A DNA stretch of 64,000 nucleotides from contig NZ_CP040896.1 of the NCBI RefSeq assembly GCF_006337165.1, positions 2,480,001 to 2,544,000 on the forward strand, in the 5' to 3' direction. How positions within the stretch are numbered: the first letter of the stretch is position 1; every line of letters starts with the position of its first letter. This stretch comes from Hymenobacter jejuensis. Lineage in GTDB: Bacteria > Bacteroidota > Bacteroidia > Cytophagales > Hymenobacteraceae. Of this stretch, positions 7,352 to 15,429 are shown piece by piece. The notes beneath the pieces are model-generated. The model made no database searches and was not told where the DNA came from. It saw only the letters and a list, made by a program, of their open reading frames with translations. A program made the translations under genes and the position numbers.

Positions 7352-8962
7352 CTAAAAATAGCTCGAGCTTTGAAATTTGAATAAATCAAACAAATCTTCA
7401 ATGTTAGAATTATTGTCTTCCACTATTTGTGAAGATGGGAGCATATGCTGTTTTGATTTTGATTTAGACAAAACCCTTCTAGAATGGTAGAATGAAATAT
7501 TGTTTTGTTTTAACAAACTGAAAAAAGGGTGTTTTTCAATGATTTTCGGGTCTTTCGGGGTTATCCATTTATGGAATATAGCCTCATATACCAGTAGCCA
7601 ATACTCATTGTCTAAAGAATCCTCCTCAAATAGGTCTTGTAAATTACCAATTTTTGTATTTGATGCTATTAAGCCTTGTTTTCTTAAATCCAAAGCCATT
7701 ATTAAGCAGCATGGATCAACAAGTTCAAATAGATTAGATGCTGTCTTGGCAGGGATTTTTATATTAAATACTTTGGCTAGCCATAATGCCCAAGTTATTT
7801 CAAATGAATGGCCCTTGTATATATGTTCATCTAACAGGGTATATACTATATCCTTGATTTTGCTCTTGTCAACAATTGTCCTGTTATGGTACATTAAGAA
7901 AGAGAATTCCTGTAGAGTTGCAGGCTCCGTAATAACTGTCTTCATTAATAATGATTCAAAAAAAGACCAATTACCTGCTTCTATCTCTAAACTATCTAAA
8001 ATTTTCATGGAATATTTTAAGACACTGTCTGATGGGAATTCTATAGAATACTTGAATGAAATATCGAAAAATCTGATTATATCATAAAGCTGCTTTTTTT
8101 GGTCTTTTGAAAATTTGTAGTTCGCAAGTACATATGACCAGCCATTATCAAAAAAATGAGGAGAACGTGTTATCGATGTTTTATCATCATTCATGTCAAG
8201 GTTAAGAGAGGTAAATATTTCTTGTAGAGTCCTTATAGACTTCTCTGCTTTTTCAATGGACGAAAAGAAAAAATTAAAATCATCTACATATCTATATCCT
8301 ACAAAGTCGCTGGTTTTCTTTGAAAACTCGGTGTCTATCCAGCAGCCGATTAGCTCTGAAACTATTAATGAAGTATCAGGTCCAACTGGAATACCTATTG
8401 TTTGTCCAGATTGACATTTTCTGAGTAATTTATCAATATTATTCCCTAGTAAAGTGCTGTCATTCCTTCTGGCTTTAGCGACAGGCTTTGTATGTAATAC
8501 CCATGGAATAATATGTGTGTATATAGTGTTATAATACTTTGATATGTCGGTTTTGATCTCATAGATTTTAGAATATGAATCTAAGGTCCCCGATCTTCTG
8601 AAATCCCCGTATGTTAGTCTTGTTTTAATACTGCGATTGCCCTTTGGTGTGAATATGGGCAAACTTGCTGATGTTTTTGAAGAAAAGGATTTTTTTATTT
8701 CTGTATAATTATCGACAATGCATTTTGTAAGGAGCCATTGACTGAGTGGATTTGGTATGCTAATTCTTCTTCTGCTTAATCCTACTTTTGGTATATTATA
8801 GAATACACATTTTGTTTCACTGTGCTTATCTTGAGTCTTTTTATTTATTAAATTCCATTTTTCCTCTACGAAAGGTAGTTTGTTTGCAAAAGTAGAAGTG
8901 GTAAATACTGGTGGTAATTCTCTGGCAAAATACCCGCTTGAAAGAAATTTCTTTAATTCCAT
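7352..8962 (-). CDS. Abi/DRT-like reverse transcriptase (RNA-directed DNA polymerase)
   Basis: A 536-residue protein with a reverse-transcriptase fold in its first ~280 residues. RT motif 3 is TDISKYYNTIYTH at 138-150 (D139 catalytic), motif 4 is GIPVGPDTS near 190-198, and motif 5 is YRYVDDFNFF with D227 and D228. The IYTH..PW context resembles abortive-infection and 'unknown group' RTs used in phage defence (AbiA/AbiK, DRT) rather than retrons or group II introns. The C-terminal ~250 residues are helix-rich and unrecognised. No maturase, endonuclease or retron msr/msd structure was seen. The gene is strikingly AT-rich, with TTT/AAA/ATT-type codons, unlike its neighbours, a clear sign of transfer. 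It probably acts alone or with an RNA; the exact DRT type cannot be told by eye. Confidence 0.85.
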   Translation of the reverse strand: MELKKFLSSGYFARELPPVFTTSTFANKLPFVEEKWNLINKKTQDKHSETKCVFYNIPKVGLSRRRISIPNPLSQWLLTKCIVDNYTEIKKSFSSKTSASLPIFTPKGNRSIKTRLTYGDFRRSGTLDSYSKIYEIKTDISKYYNTIYTHIIPWVLHTKPVAKARRNDSTLLGNNIDKLLRKCQSGQTIGIPVGPDTSLIVSELIGCWIDTEFSKKTSDFVGYRYVDDFNFFFSSIEKAEKSIRTLQEIFTSLNLDMNDDKTSITRSPHFFDNGWSYVLANYKFSKDQKKQLYDIIRFFDISFKYSIEFPSDSVLKYSMKILDSLEIEAGNWSFFESLLMKTVITEPATLQEFSFLMYHNRTIVDKSKIKDIVYTLLDEHIYKGHSFEITWALWLAKVFNIKIPAKTASNLFELVDPCCLIMALDLRKQGLIASNTKIGNLQDLFEEDSLDNEYWLLVYEAIFHKWITPKDPKIIEKHPFFSLLKQNNISFYHSRRVLSKSKSKQHMLPSSQIVEDNNSNIEDLFDLFKFQSSSYF

Positions 8963-9098
8963 TAAGTTTGATTGATTTTAATGTTTATTTACTCAGCTAT
9001 TGCCGGTATATTATCATGAATAACTATGTATTCATTTTATATTGTCGCATAAAAAAAATGTGTTTAAGCATTCTGTAGCAGCTTAAAGCCATGCTTTG

Positions 9099-9233
9099 TC
9101 ACTTAGTACTGCTGGCCTGAATGGTGATGGTTTCACCTTCAAGCAGCTTGCTTATGCCTTGGTATTGCCCTCGATGGTGTACAGAGAAGCCGTGCTTGCG
9201 GGCCAAGGCGAGGTAGCGCGAGTTCTTCCAATT
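9099..9233 (-). pseudogene. C-terminal fragment of an unrecognised gene
   Basis: On the complement, about 44 codons read NSRYLALARKHGFSVHHRG, then QYQGISKLLEGETITIQASS and TK before TGA at 9099. The codon use is GC-rich and like the host, and the peptide looks like an orderly protein end, but the frame is closed by a stop just upstream and no start exists. It is therefore the surviving tail of a disrupted gene, perhaps cut when the AT-rich RT region arrived. The family was not recognised. Confidence 0.45.
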
Positions 9234-9287
9234 TCACTCCCGGTGTAGATAATAATTTGTGAAAGATTATATGCAGAGAAGATTTAT

Positions 9288-9322
9288 AAAGAGGCCGAAG
9301 CTACTTGAGCTGCGGCCTCTTT
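9288..9322. terminator. Terminator-like hairpin
   Basis: AAAGAGGCCG pairs with CGGCCTCTTT, with inner pairing AGCT. The first 18 nt (9288-9305) match the left half of the terminator at 7309-7326 with one mismatch, so similar sequences lie on either side of the RT gene. Confidence 0.6.
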
Positions 9323-9502
9323 CCTAACACTATACTATACCTGCAAATAAATACGTTGGAGATCGAATATAGACAGTTGCTTATGCTTAGTCGTCCCGTA
9401 TAGCTTTACTGGCGTCGGCATGGTTGAGCGTGAGACTGAACGCTCTGAATAGACGGTAGGTAAGCAACTGTTAGTCAGTAATTTATAAAATACCTGAAAT
9501 CC

Positions 9503-10651
9503 ATGAACCTCTTCCGTTTCAAGCGCGACAGCGCCACGCCCCAGAAGCCGAAAAGCAAAGCCCGCGAATGGCGCGATGCCGTAGTGTTTGCCATTGCGGC
9601 GGCCACACTCATCCGCTGGTCGGCGGTGGAGGCGTACACCATCCCGACGCCCAGCATGGAGCACACGCTGCTGGTGGGCGACTACCTGTTTGTGAGTCGG
9701 TTGCACTACGGCCCGATCACGCCGCAGACGCCGCTGCAAATCCCGTTGACGCACCAGAAGGTGTTGGGCCTGAAAAGCTACTCCGACCTGATTCAACTGC
9801 CGACGTACCGTTTTCCGGGCTTCAGCTCCGTGCAGCGCAACGACGTGGTCGTGTTTCATGTGCCGCACGAGCAGCAACTGCCCGCCGACATGCGCACCCA
9901 CCTGATCAAGCGCTGCATCGCGGTGGCCGGCGACACCCTGGAAATCCGCAACGGTCAGGTGTGGCTGAACCGGCAGCCCGGCCCCGTCGCGGGCCAGCTC
10001 CAGAACACGTACTTCATGGAAGTCGAAACCCCCGATGATGCCGTGCGGCAGGCGCTGCGTAGTCAGGGCGTAGTCGATTACGACGAGCCCGATGGCATTC
10101 CCAGAGCGAGCACCAACCCTGCAACCGGTAAGCCGGGCTTCTTCATAAGCTGCCCAGCCAGCGTAGCAGAGTATTTTCGTCAGCAGCCCTACGTCAAGGC
10201 CCTGACGGTGCCCAAGTTTCAGACGGATCTCTTCCCCGACGTAGCCGATTTCCACAATTCCGGGGCCGCCAGCGCCGTGCCTCACCACTGGCAGCTCGAT
10301 ACTTATGGCCCGCTGCCCGTGCCCAAGAAAGGCCAGACCATCGCCTTAACGCCCGCTAACGCCGCGATCTATTACAAAATCGTGGCCCAATACGAGCACA
10401 ACACGGGCATCACTTGGAAGGATGGCATGATTCAGCAAAACGGCCGCCCGCTGACGCGCTACACCATCAAGCAGAACTACTACTTTATGATGGGCGACAA
10501 CCGCCACAACTCGGAAGACTCACGCTTTTGGGGCTTCGTCCCCGAAGATCATATCGTCGGGAAAGCGGTCTTCGTCTGGCTATCCATCGACCCAAACGCC
10601 GACTTTCTGCACAAAATCCGTTGGGATCGCCTGTTTCAGCCTATTAGCTAA
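9503..10651 (+). CDS. lepB: Signal peptidase I
   Basis: The 382-residue membrane protease removes signal peptides from exported proteins. A single N-terminal transmembrane segment (WRDAVVFAIAAATLIRW) anchors it with the catalytic domain in the periplasm. The nucleophile is S51 in PTPSMEHTL; the general base lysine is in LIKRCIAVAGD near residue 141; and the C-terminal signature is YFMMGDNRHNSEDSRFWG. A long insertion between the boxes makes it larger than the E. coli enzyme (324), as usual in Bacteroidota, which often have SPase I proteins of 360-400 residues. It appears monocistronic. An AT-rich hairpin (AACTATT...AATAGTT) follows the stop. Confidence 0.95.
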   Translation: MNLFRFKRDSATPQKPKSKAREWRDAVVFAIAAATLIRWSAVEAYTIPTPSMEHTLLVGDYLFVSRLHYGPITPQTPLQIPLTHQKVLGLKSYSDLIQLPTYRFPGFSSVQRNDVVVFHVPHEQQLPADMRTHLIKRCIAVAGDTLEIRNGQVWLNRQPGPVAGQLQNTYFMEVETPDDAVRQALRSQGVVDYDEPDGIPRASTNPATGKPGFFISCPASVAEYFRQQPYVKALTVPKFQTDLFPDVADFHNSGAASAVPHHWQLDTYGPLPVPKKGQTIALTPANAAIYYKIVAQYEHNTGITWKDGMIQQNGRPLTRYTIKQNYYFMMGDNRHNSEDSRFWGFVPEDHIVGKAVFVWLSIDPNADFLHKIRWDRLFQPIS

Positions 10652-10731
10652 ACTATTGATAGATAAATAGTTGTCGAATGGGCTTGGCTTCGGCTTCGAT
10701 TATACTGGAATCTAGGTGAATCGCGAAGTCA

Positions 10732-11229
10732 CTATTTAGCTGACCGATAGTAGCGAGCGGCGCCAATAGCGATTGGCAGGCCAATGCAAACGATGATAAT
10801 CAGCCATTCCAACGCCGCTTTGGCCGGGTCGGAAGGCAGGCGCCCAATGCGCGAAGCCGGCACGACGACCAGGTTCATGACCATCCACACGAAGCTGCCA
10901 TAGAGCACGCCCCGCACGACGGGATGCGACCAGCGTTGACCCAAACGGGGAAAAAGCCAGAAATAAAAGGCCGTAAAAACAAAGGCAAACCCGTAGTGAA
11001 ACACGAAGCCCCAGCCCGCCGCTGCCAGGCCGCCGGTGAGCGCCTCTTTCCCCAGCAAGCCGCTAGCCACGTAGCGCGGCACGCCGAGCGGATCTCGCCC
11101 CGTGGGGAGGGCATACTTGGCCATTGCCACGCTGATGTCCAGCGTCCCGGCTACCAAGGCGGTCAGCACTACTGCCCGGGTGCGGCTCAGCCGACTAGGT
11201 GGGGCGGAAGCAGGCATCGAATAAGACAT
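10732..11229 (-). CDS. Four-helix integral membrane protein, uncharacterised
   Basis: A 165-residue protein with four predicted membrane helices: VVLTALVAGTLDISVAMAK, then GLAAAGWGFVFHYGFAFVFT, a third around VLYGSFVWMVMNLVVVPAS, and a last at WLIIIVCIGLPIAIGA. Conserved small-residue and polar positions in the helices (GTLDI, GWGFVFHYG, MNLVV.P, GLPIA) mark it as a member of a widespread family of bacterial membrane proteins, possibly DUF1440-like; no function is known to me. The ATG at 11229 leaves a short cytoplasmic tail. It is flanked by unrelated genes on both sides. Confidence 0.7.
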   Translation of the reverse strand: MSYSMPASAPPSRLSRTRAVVLTALVAGTLDISVAMAKYALPTGRDPLGVPRYVASGLLGKEALTGGLAAAGWGFVFHYGFAFVFTAFYFWLFPRLGQRWSHPVVRGVLYGSFVWMVMNLVVVPASRIGRLPSDPAKAALEWLIIIVCIGLPIAIGAARYYRSAK

Positions 11230-11410
11230 GGCAAAAGGCAGTAAGTAGTGGAGGAACTTGCCTTAAGGTAAGATTTTCACATCTAATTGAGCAACAGGGC
11301 TGGCTGTGTAACTAGTTAGTATAGTGAGTATTAAGCGGCGGGTATTTCGCCAAGTGCTCCGCGTGCATAAACCCAGTTTTCAACAAGCAAATGCCCAAAG
11401 CCGTGCAGCT

Positions 11411-12400
11411 CTAGGCAGTGGGGGCCGGCTTATTCAGCCACCGCTTCGCGCGCCAAGCCTGCTGTTGCTCCGCGTCCAGAAACGTCCAGGCTACGATGCG
11501 GCTGGTTTTCTGGCCCTGCGACATGTTGATCGTGCGCACTTCTACGGCTCCCAGCTTTTGCAGCGATTTATACAGGCCCGGCAGGGTTTCCTTCTTGGAA
11601 ACCAGCGCCGTAAACCAAAAGCACGTTTCCCGCACCAGATGGGCGCTTTCTTCGGCCATGCGCCACAGGAAAGTAGCCTCGCCGCCGGGGTACCACAGTT
11701 CCGCCGACTGGCCGCCGAAGTTCGGCTCGGGCTTGGGGCCTTTGCTGGTGCCCAGATTGTGCTCCTTGCGGCGGCTGGCGGCTTCGGCTTCGGCCTGCGA
11801 CCCGTGAAACGGCGGGTTGCACATTGTCAGGTCGAAGACCTCCTTGGGCTTGACCATGCCGCTGAAAATATTGGTGGAAGCGGGTTGTAGCCTTAGCTCC
11901 ACCGCACCCGACAAGCCCGTATTGCTGGCCACAATTTGCTTGGCAACCCGAATGGCGACCGGGTCTACGTCGGTGCCAACGAAGCGCCAGCCGTATTCGT
12001 GGCGCCCAATGATGGGGTAGATGCAATTGGCGCCCACGCCCACGTCGAGCACCCGAATGCCCTTGCCCGTCGGGGTTACGCCTTCGTTGACGGAGGCGAT
12101 GAGGTCGGCTAGGTAGTGAATGTAGTCGGCGCGGCCGGGGATGGGCGGGCTTAGGTAGCCCGCCGGAATATCCCACATCTGAATGTTGTAAAACTGCTTC
12201 AGCAACGCCTTGTTGAGCGCTTTCACCGCCTGCGGGTTGGCAAAATCGATGCTGGCGTCGCCATACGGGTTGTCGGCCACAAATTGCGCCAGCTCCGGCG
12301 AGGTGCGAATCAACTGCGGGAAATCGTAACGGCCGCGGTGGCGGTTGCGCGGGTGCAGCTGGTCTTTGTCGGCAGTGAAATCCTTGGGCGGCTGAGTCAT
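11411..12400 (-). CDS. rlmF: 23S rRNA (adenine-1618-N6)-methyltransferase
   Basis: A 329-residue SAM-dependent methyltransferase that modifies A1618 of 23S rRNA. It starts with the RlmF signature LHPRNRHRGRYDFPQL (near 16-31), followed by a Rossmann motif I VLDVGVGANCIYP, an acidic motif FVGTDVDP, and the catalytic NPPFHGS. The C-terminal CFWFTALVSKKETLPGLYK also fits RlmF. Length is close to the E. coli enzyme (308). A hairpin element (12572-12666) lies upstream of the start. Cytoplasmic; no operon partner. Confidence 0.93.
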   Translation of the reverse strand: MTQPPKDFTADKDQLHPRNRHRGRYDFPQLIRTSPELAQFVADNPYGDASIDFANPQAVKALNKALLKQFYNIQMWDIPAGYLSPPIPGRADYIHYLADLIASVNEGVTPTGKGIRVLDVGVGANCIYPIIGRHEYGWRFVGTDVDPVAIRVAKQIVASNTGLSGAVELRLQPASTNIFSGMVKPKEVFDLTMCNPPFHGSQAEAEAASRRKEHNLGTSKGPKPEPNFGGQSAELWYPGGEATFLWRMAEESAHLVRETCFWFTALVSKKETLPGLYKSLQKLGAVEVRTINMSQGQKTSRIVAWTFLDAEQQQAWRAKRWLNKPAPTA

Positions 12401-12571
12401 CGGGCAATGGGTTTAGGGGAAGCGGCGTTGGTGCTGAAAAGCAGGCGGGCCGCCATCAAAGCTAATGAGAGTTGCGGCAACGGAAGTTTGAGGTAGTTCA
12501 CGCAGCCAGATTCGAAAGTGTTGAAAACGCAGTTTCAGTCAGTGCAGCGAAGTCCATTGCCCTCTACGTCC

Positions 12572-12666
12572 GTCATCCAGAGCACAGCGAAGGATCTCTA
12601 CTGCTTCGTTGCCATGCTATATGAATTACTACTGCGGGAGAGATCCTTCGCTGTGCTCTGGATGAC
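12572..12666. repeat. Inverted-repeat element family 2, copy R1
   Basis: GTCATCCAGAGCACAGCGAA, continuing to ggatctct, is mirrored at 12639-12666 as its exact complement around a ~39-nt loop. The stem (28 bp) shows the same outer and inner blocks as copies at 29038, 36819 and 49558, but the central four to six bases differ and are compensated on the other arm. Confidence 0.9.
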
Positions 12667-12743
12667 CCGATCAACAAGTTTTAAGTAGGGTAGTCGGAAC
12701 TGGCTGGGTTGAGGCTGCTGTGGTCAGGGTAAATATGGACTTA

Positions 12744-12774
12744 GCATAATATATTGATAATCAATATATTATGC
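12744..12774. terminator. AT-rich hairpin after the glycosidase gene
   Basis: GCATAATATATTGA pairs exactly with TCAATATATTATGC around TAA (31 bp). It lies 33 bp beyond the stop of the leftward glycosidase gene. The rest of the 406-bp gap 12401-12806 holds only the R1 element and no gene. Confidence 0.65.
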
Positions 12775-12806
12775 AGTGTACACGTGCTTCTCCTATACGT
12801 AACTCC

Positions 12807-13964
12807 TTACTTCACAGAATCATACAGCCGTGCCATTTCTATCAGCGGGTTGTGGCCGAGGTAGTCGCGGCAGGGCGTATTGTACTTAGTGTTGGGCTTG
12901 CGCTTTAGGTCTTCGGGTTTGCCGCCCAACGGGTTGTAGAACTCCCAGATGGTGCCGGTTCTTTTAAACTGCTTCGCCGAATCATCGAGTGCTTTCTCCA
13001 ATATGATTTTGGCGGCGTCTTTCCGCCCATAGTTCAGGCACCCACGGGCGGCCCAATAGGCCATGCTGTTCCAAGCGGGGCCGCGCCACATGCGCAGCTC
13101 AAATTTGGGGTCGCGGCGGCCTACCGTCGCAATTGGGTGATTGGTCAGAAAGACTGATTTGTTCAGCAGGTAAGTGTCGATGTAGCGGTCGGCTTGCTCC
13201 TTGGTCGCGGCGCCGGTTACCAAGGGCCACATGCTTTCGAAAGGGAGGTTGCGCAGCTTGGCGTCTTTCACGGCCCAGCTATCATAAAACATGCCGTCGG
13301 CTGGCACATACAAACCCGTCTGAATAAACGACCGCAATTCCTGGGTGCGCTTTTCGTAATAGTCGGCGTTGAGGCCAAGCTGCCGGGCCCACTGCGCGGC
13401 AATCTGGTAGAGCGCGTACACGTGGCTGGTCGCATCGACGCAGGCCAGGGCACCCTTCGCCACTTCGTCGAAGCGAATGCCTTCATCGACGCCGCTTTCC
13501 CACTTTTTCAGCAGAATGTCGTTGTAAAAAAAGCCTTCATTTTCGGCTTTTCGGTTGTTCTCAAACCAAGCGATCTGTCGGATCAGCGGGGTGTAGAAAG
13601 TCCTGACTACGCTGCTGTCGTGGGTGACTTTCACGTATTCCTGCACGGCCAAGGGCCACAGCGGCGGGTGGCCCTGCGTGTTTTTATTCCAGGTAATAGA
13701 GTCCCGCTTCGACAGCCCGCCGGGCATATAAATGGAGCCCGGCAGCAAGCCAGAGGGCTCCTGGTTCTTGATGTCGTTAAGGAGCTGATGGAGAGCATGT
13801 TCTGGGTAGGAAGGCAGTACATCCAAAATCTCGTGTACCACGTCCCAGTGCCCAAACGCGTTGCCGTACACGTAGCCGGGGCCTAGGTCTTCCCATTCGT
13901 AATCGAAGGGCCAGGTAGCCGGATGCGTGGCTTGTTGGTGCAACCCGGCCACGTAGCCAAGCAT
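12807..13964 (-). CDS. MGH1/GH63-like glycoside hydrolase with disrupted signal peptide
   Basis: From the ATG at 13964 the protein has 385 residues of (alpha/alpha)6-barrel sequence of the GH63/mannosylglycerate-hydrolase type. Marks include GHPPLWPLAVQEY, WESGVDEGIRF (general acid D), MWRGPAWNSMAYWAARG and WEFYNPLGGKPE (general base E). However, the same frame is open upstream to 14120 and encodes RLAIALFLVALSPPLAAQ, a perfect signal peptide, with no ATG, GTG or TTG. Further upstream GTG AAA ACA ACT at 14135-14124 would supply the lost MKTT start, but TGA at 14121-14123 interrupts it. Either the gene is silenced by a nonsense mutation or a weak start (CTG) is used. The protein made from 13964 would lack export and the first ~50 residues. 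Confidence 0.75.
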   Translation of the reverse strand: MLGYVAGLHQQATHPATWPFDYEWEDLGPGYVYGNAFGHWDVVHEILDVLPSYPEHALHQLLNDIKNQEPSGLLPGSIYMPGGLSKRDSITWNKNTQGHPPLWPLAVQEYVKVTHDSSVVRTFYTPLIRQIAWFENNRKAENEGFFYNDILLKKWESGVDEGIRFDEVAKGALACVDATSHVYALYQIAAQWARQLGLNADYYEKRTQELRSFIQTGLYVPADGMFYDSWAVKDAKLRNLPFESMWPLVTGAATKEQADRYIDTYLLNKSVFLTNHPIATVGRRDPKFELRMWRGPAWNSMAYWAARGCLNYGRKDAAKIILEKALDDSAKQFKRTGTIWEFYNPLGGKPEDLKRKPNTKYNTPCRDYLGHNPLIEMARLYDSVK

Positions 13965-14260
13965 GGGCCGCCAAGCGGTTTTCCCAACACGGGCAGCGTC
14001 GGTGGCGAGCTTCGCCCAGCTACCGCTTTGTGCCGCCTTGCTTTCGGCAGGCTGGGGCCTCTGGGCGGCCAGCGGAGGCGAAAGTGCGACCAGGAAAAGT
14101 GCGATGGCCAGACGGGGTAATCAAGTTGTTTTCACAGAATAGAATAAGGCTGATGAGTAAGGCGGTACCCTGGTAAGTGTAAGCAAAAAGCCGCGGAGTT
14201 GCCCCACGCTTATCAGGCCACCTATAGACTCTCATCTCAAAAGCTGCGTACTTGCCGGTT

Positions 14261-15394
14261 ATGCTTTCCGAACCTACCTACCTGGCGGCGCGCGTGGTGG
14301 CGCCCATGATTGAATCGCACTTTGCCCGGCACCGGGAGGCTGCTACCGCCCACGACCCAGCCACTTTTGCGCCTATGCCATCGGCTAGCTTGGTAGAAGT
14401 CGTCATCGACGCGGCATTTTGGGCTAGTCTGCGACGCGAGGAGGGGCATCCGCCTAAGATTTCGCTGGCCCTGCTCCAGCCCCACCAAGCCACGCAGCCG
14501 GTAGTGTTCACGAAGCGCCGCCTCATCCCGTACAACCTGCTCAAGCTGGCTCCGGCCGTCGAGCAGCCCGGCATTCACCTGGGGGTGTGGCACGACGACG
14601 AAGGACTGTATGTGTGGGGCACGGCCACTGGCATTCCGCCGCTGTGCTTTGTGCTGGAAGTGGTGGAGCCGGGCTTGCTGGTGGTGAAGCACCGCCGCGC
14701 CGACGGCTTTGGCAAGTTTGTGAACGTGGCCATCCTGCGCGGCGACCAACTCCAGCTCGTAGACGCCGAAAACGCCGCCGTTGACGACTGTCCGGCGCTG
14801 CAAATGTTTCTGCCGGGCCAAATCCTGCCCGCTTCCGGCACTGGCGAAGTCGATAACGTGCTCGTGGAGCTGGCCGCCGTTATGCGTGCCCACGGCCGCG
14901 GCGGCTTGGTGCTGGTCGTGCCTTCCGGCTCAACGCAGTGGCAAAATTCTATTGTTCAGCCTATTACGTATCCGGTGCTTCCGGCTTACACCGGCATTGC
15001 CGAAGGCCGGCATCTGGAACAGGCCAAGTGGAAGTGGCGGGAAGAAATTCAGCAAGCCATCGGGATTGTGGGGGGCTTCACGGCCGTCGATGGGGCTACC
15101 GTTATCACCCGCGACTACCATTTGCTGGCCTTCGGGGCGAAGGTGGCGCGGGCCGAATCCAGCACCCCCGTCGACAGGATGGTGCTCACCGAACCCGTGC
15201 TCGACAGCGTGGCGCGCTACCTGCACCCGGCCCAGAACGGCGGTACGCGCCACCTGGCCGCTGCCCAATTTGTGTACGACCAACGCGATGCCCTCGCGCT
15301 AGTAGCCTCACAGGATGGCTTCTTCACGGTCTTTGCCTGGTCGGAGTCGTTGCAAATGGTGCACGCCCATCGCATTGATGTGCTGCTTTTGTAA
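14261..15394 (+). CDS. DACNV/DisA_N-like (diadenylate-cyclase-fold) protein
   Basis: A 377-residue cytoplasmic protein. Residues around 250-365 carry a pattern like the diadenylate cyclase domain: FTAVDGATVITRDYHLLAFG (the DGA motif), then NGGTRHLAAAQFVYDQRDAL and LVASQDGFFTVFAW (compare GTRHRAA...SEE in active enzymes). The second RHR arginine is replaced by L, so cyclase activity is doubtful. The N-terminal ~230 residues resemble the 'probable sensor' region placed beside such domains (DACNV). It may bind or make a cyclic dinucleotide, or be a degenerate relative; I infer this from motifs only. ATG at 14261 is preferred to TTG three codons earlier. It is divergent from the glycosidase gene. 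Confidence 0.65.
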   Translation: MLSEPTYLAARVVAPMIESHFARHREAATAHDPATFAPMPSASLVEVVIDAAFWASLRREEGHPPKISLALLQPHQATQPVVFTKRRLIPYNLLKLAPAVEQPGIHLGVWHDDEGLYVWGTATGIPPLCFVLEVVEPGLLVVKHRRADGFGKFVNVAILRGDQLQLVDAENAAVDDCPALQMFLPGQILPASGTGEVDNVLVELAAVMRAHGRGGLVLVVPSGSTQWQNSIVQPITYPVLPAYTGIAEGRHLEQAKWKWREEIQQAIGIVGGFTAVDGATVITRDYHLLAFGAKVARAESSTPVDRMVLTEPVLDSVARYLHPAQNGGTRHLAAAQFVYDQRDALALVASQDGFFTVFAWSESLQMVHAHRIDVLLL

Positions 15395-15429
15395 CTATCT
15401 GATTGCTAAACAATTATACAAGATAGATT

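Larger units (their letters stand above)
8963..9502. other. 540-bp gap upstream of the RT: AT-rich leader, gene remnant and hairpin
   Basis: 8963-9098 is AT-rich (includes runs such as ataaaaaaaatg) and must hold the RT promoter and any associated RNA. 9099-9233 is a GC-richer coding remnant, and 9288-9322 is a hairpin. 9323-9502 shows only an 11-bp inverted repeat (ACAGTTGCTTA at 9372-9382 and its complement at 9461-9471) and no recognisable lepB promoter box. Confidence 0.7.

Noticed and set aside
7352-8962. Reverse transcriptase as retron or group II intron
   Set aside because: No msr/msd-like inverted repeat seen directly upstream, no maturase/HNH domain and no intron domain V-like hairpin; RT motifs fit Abi/DRT better.
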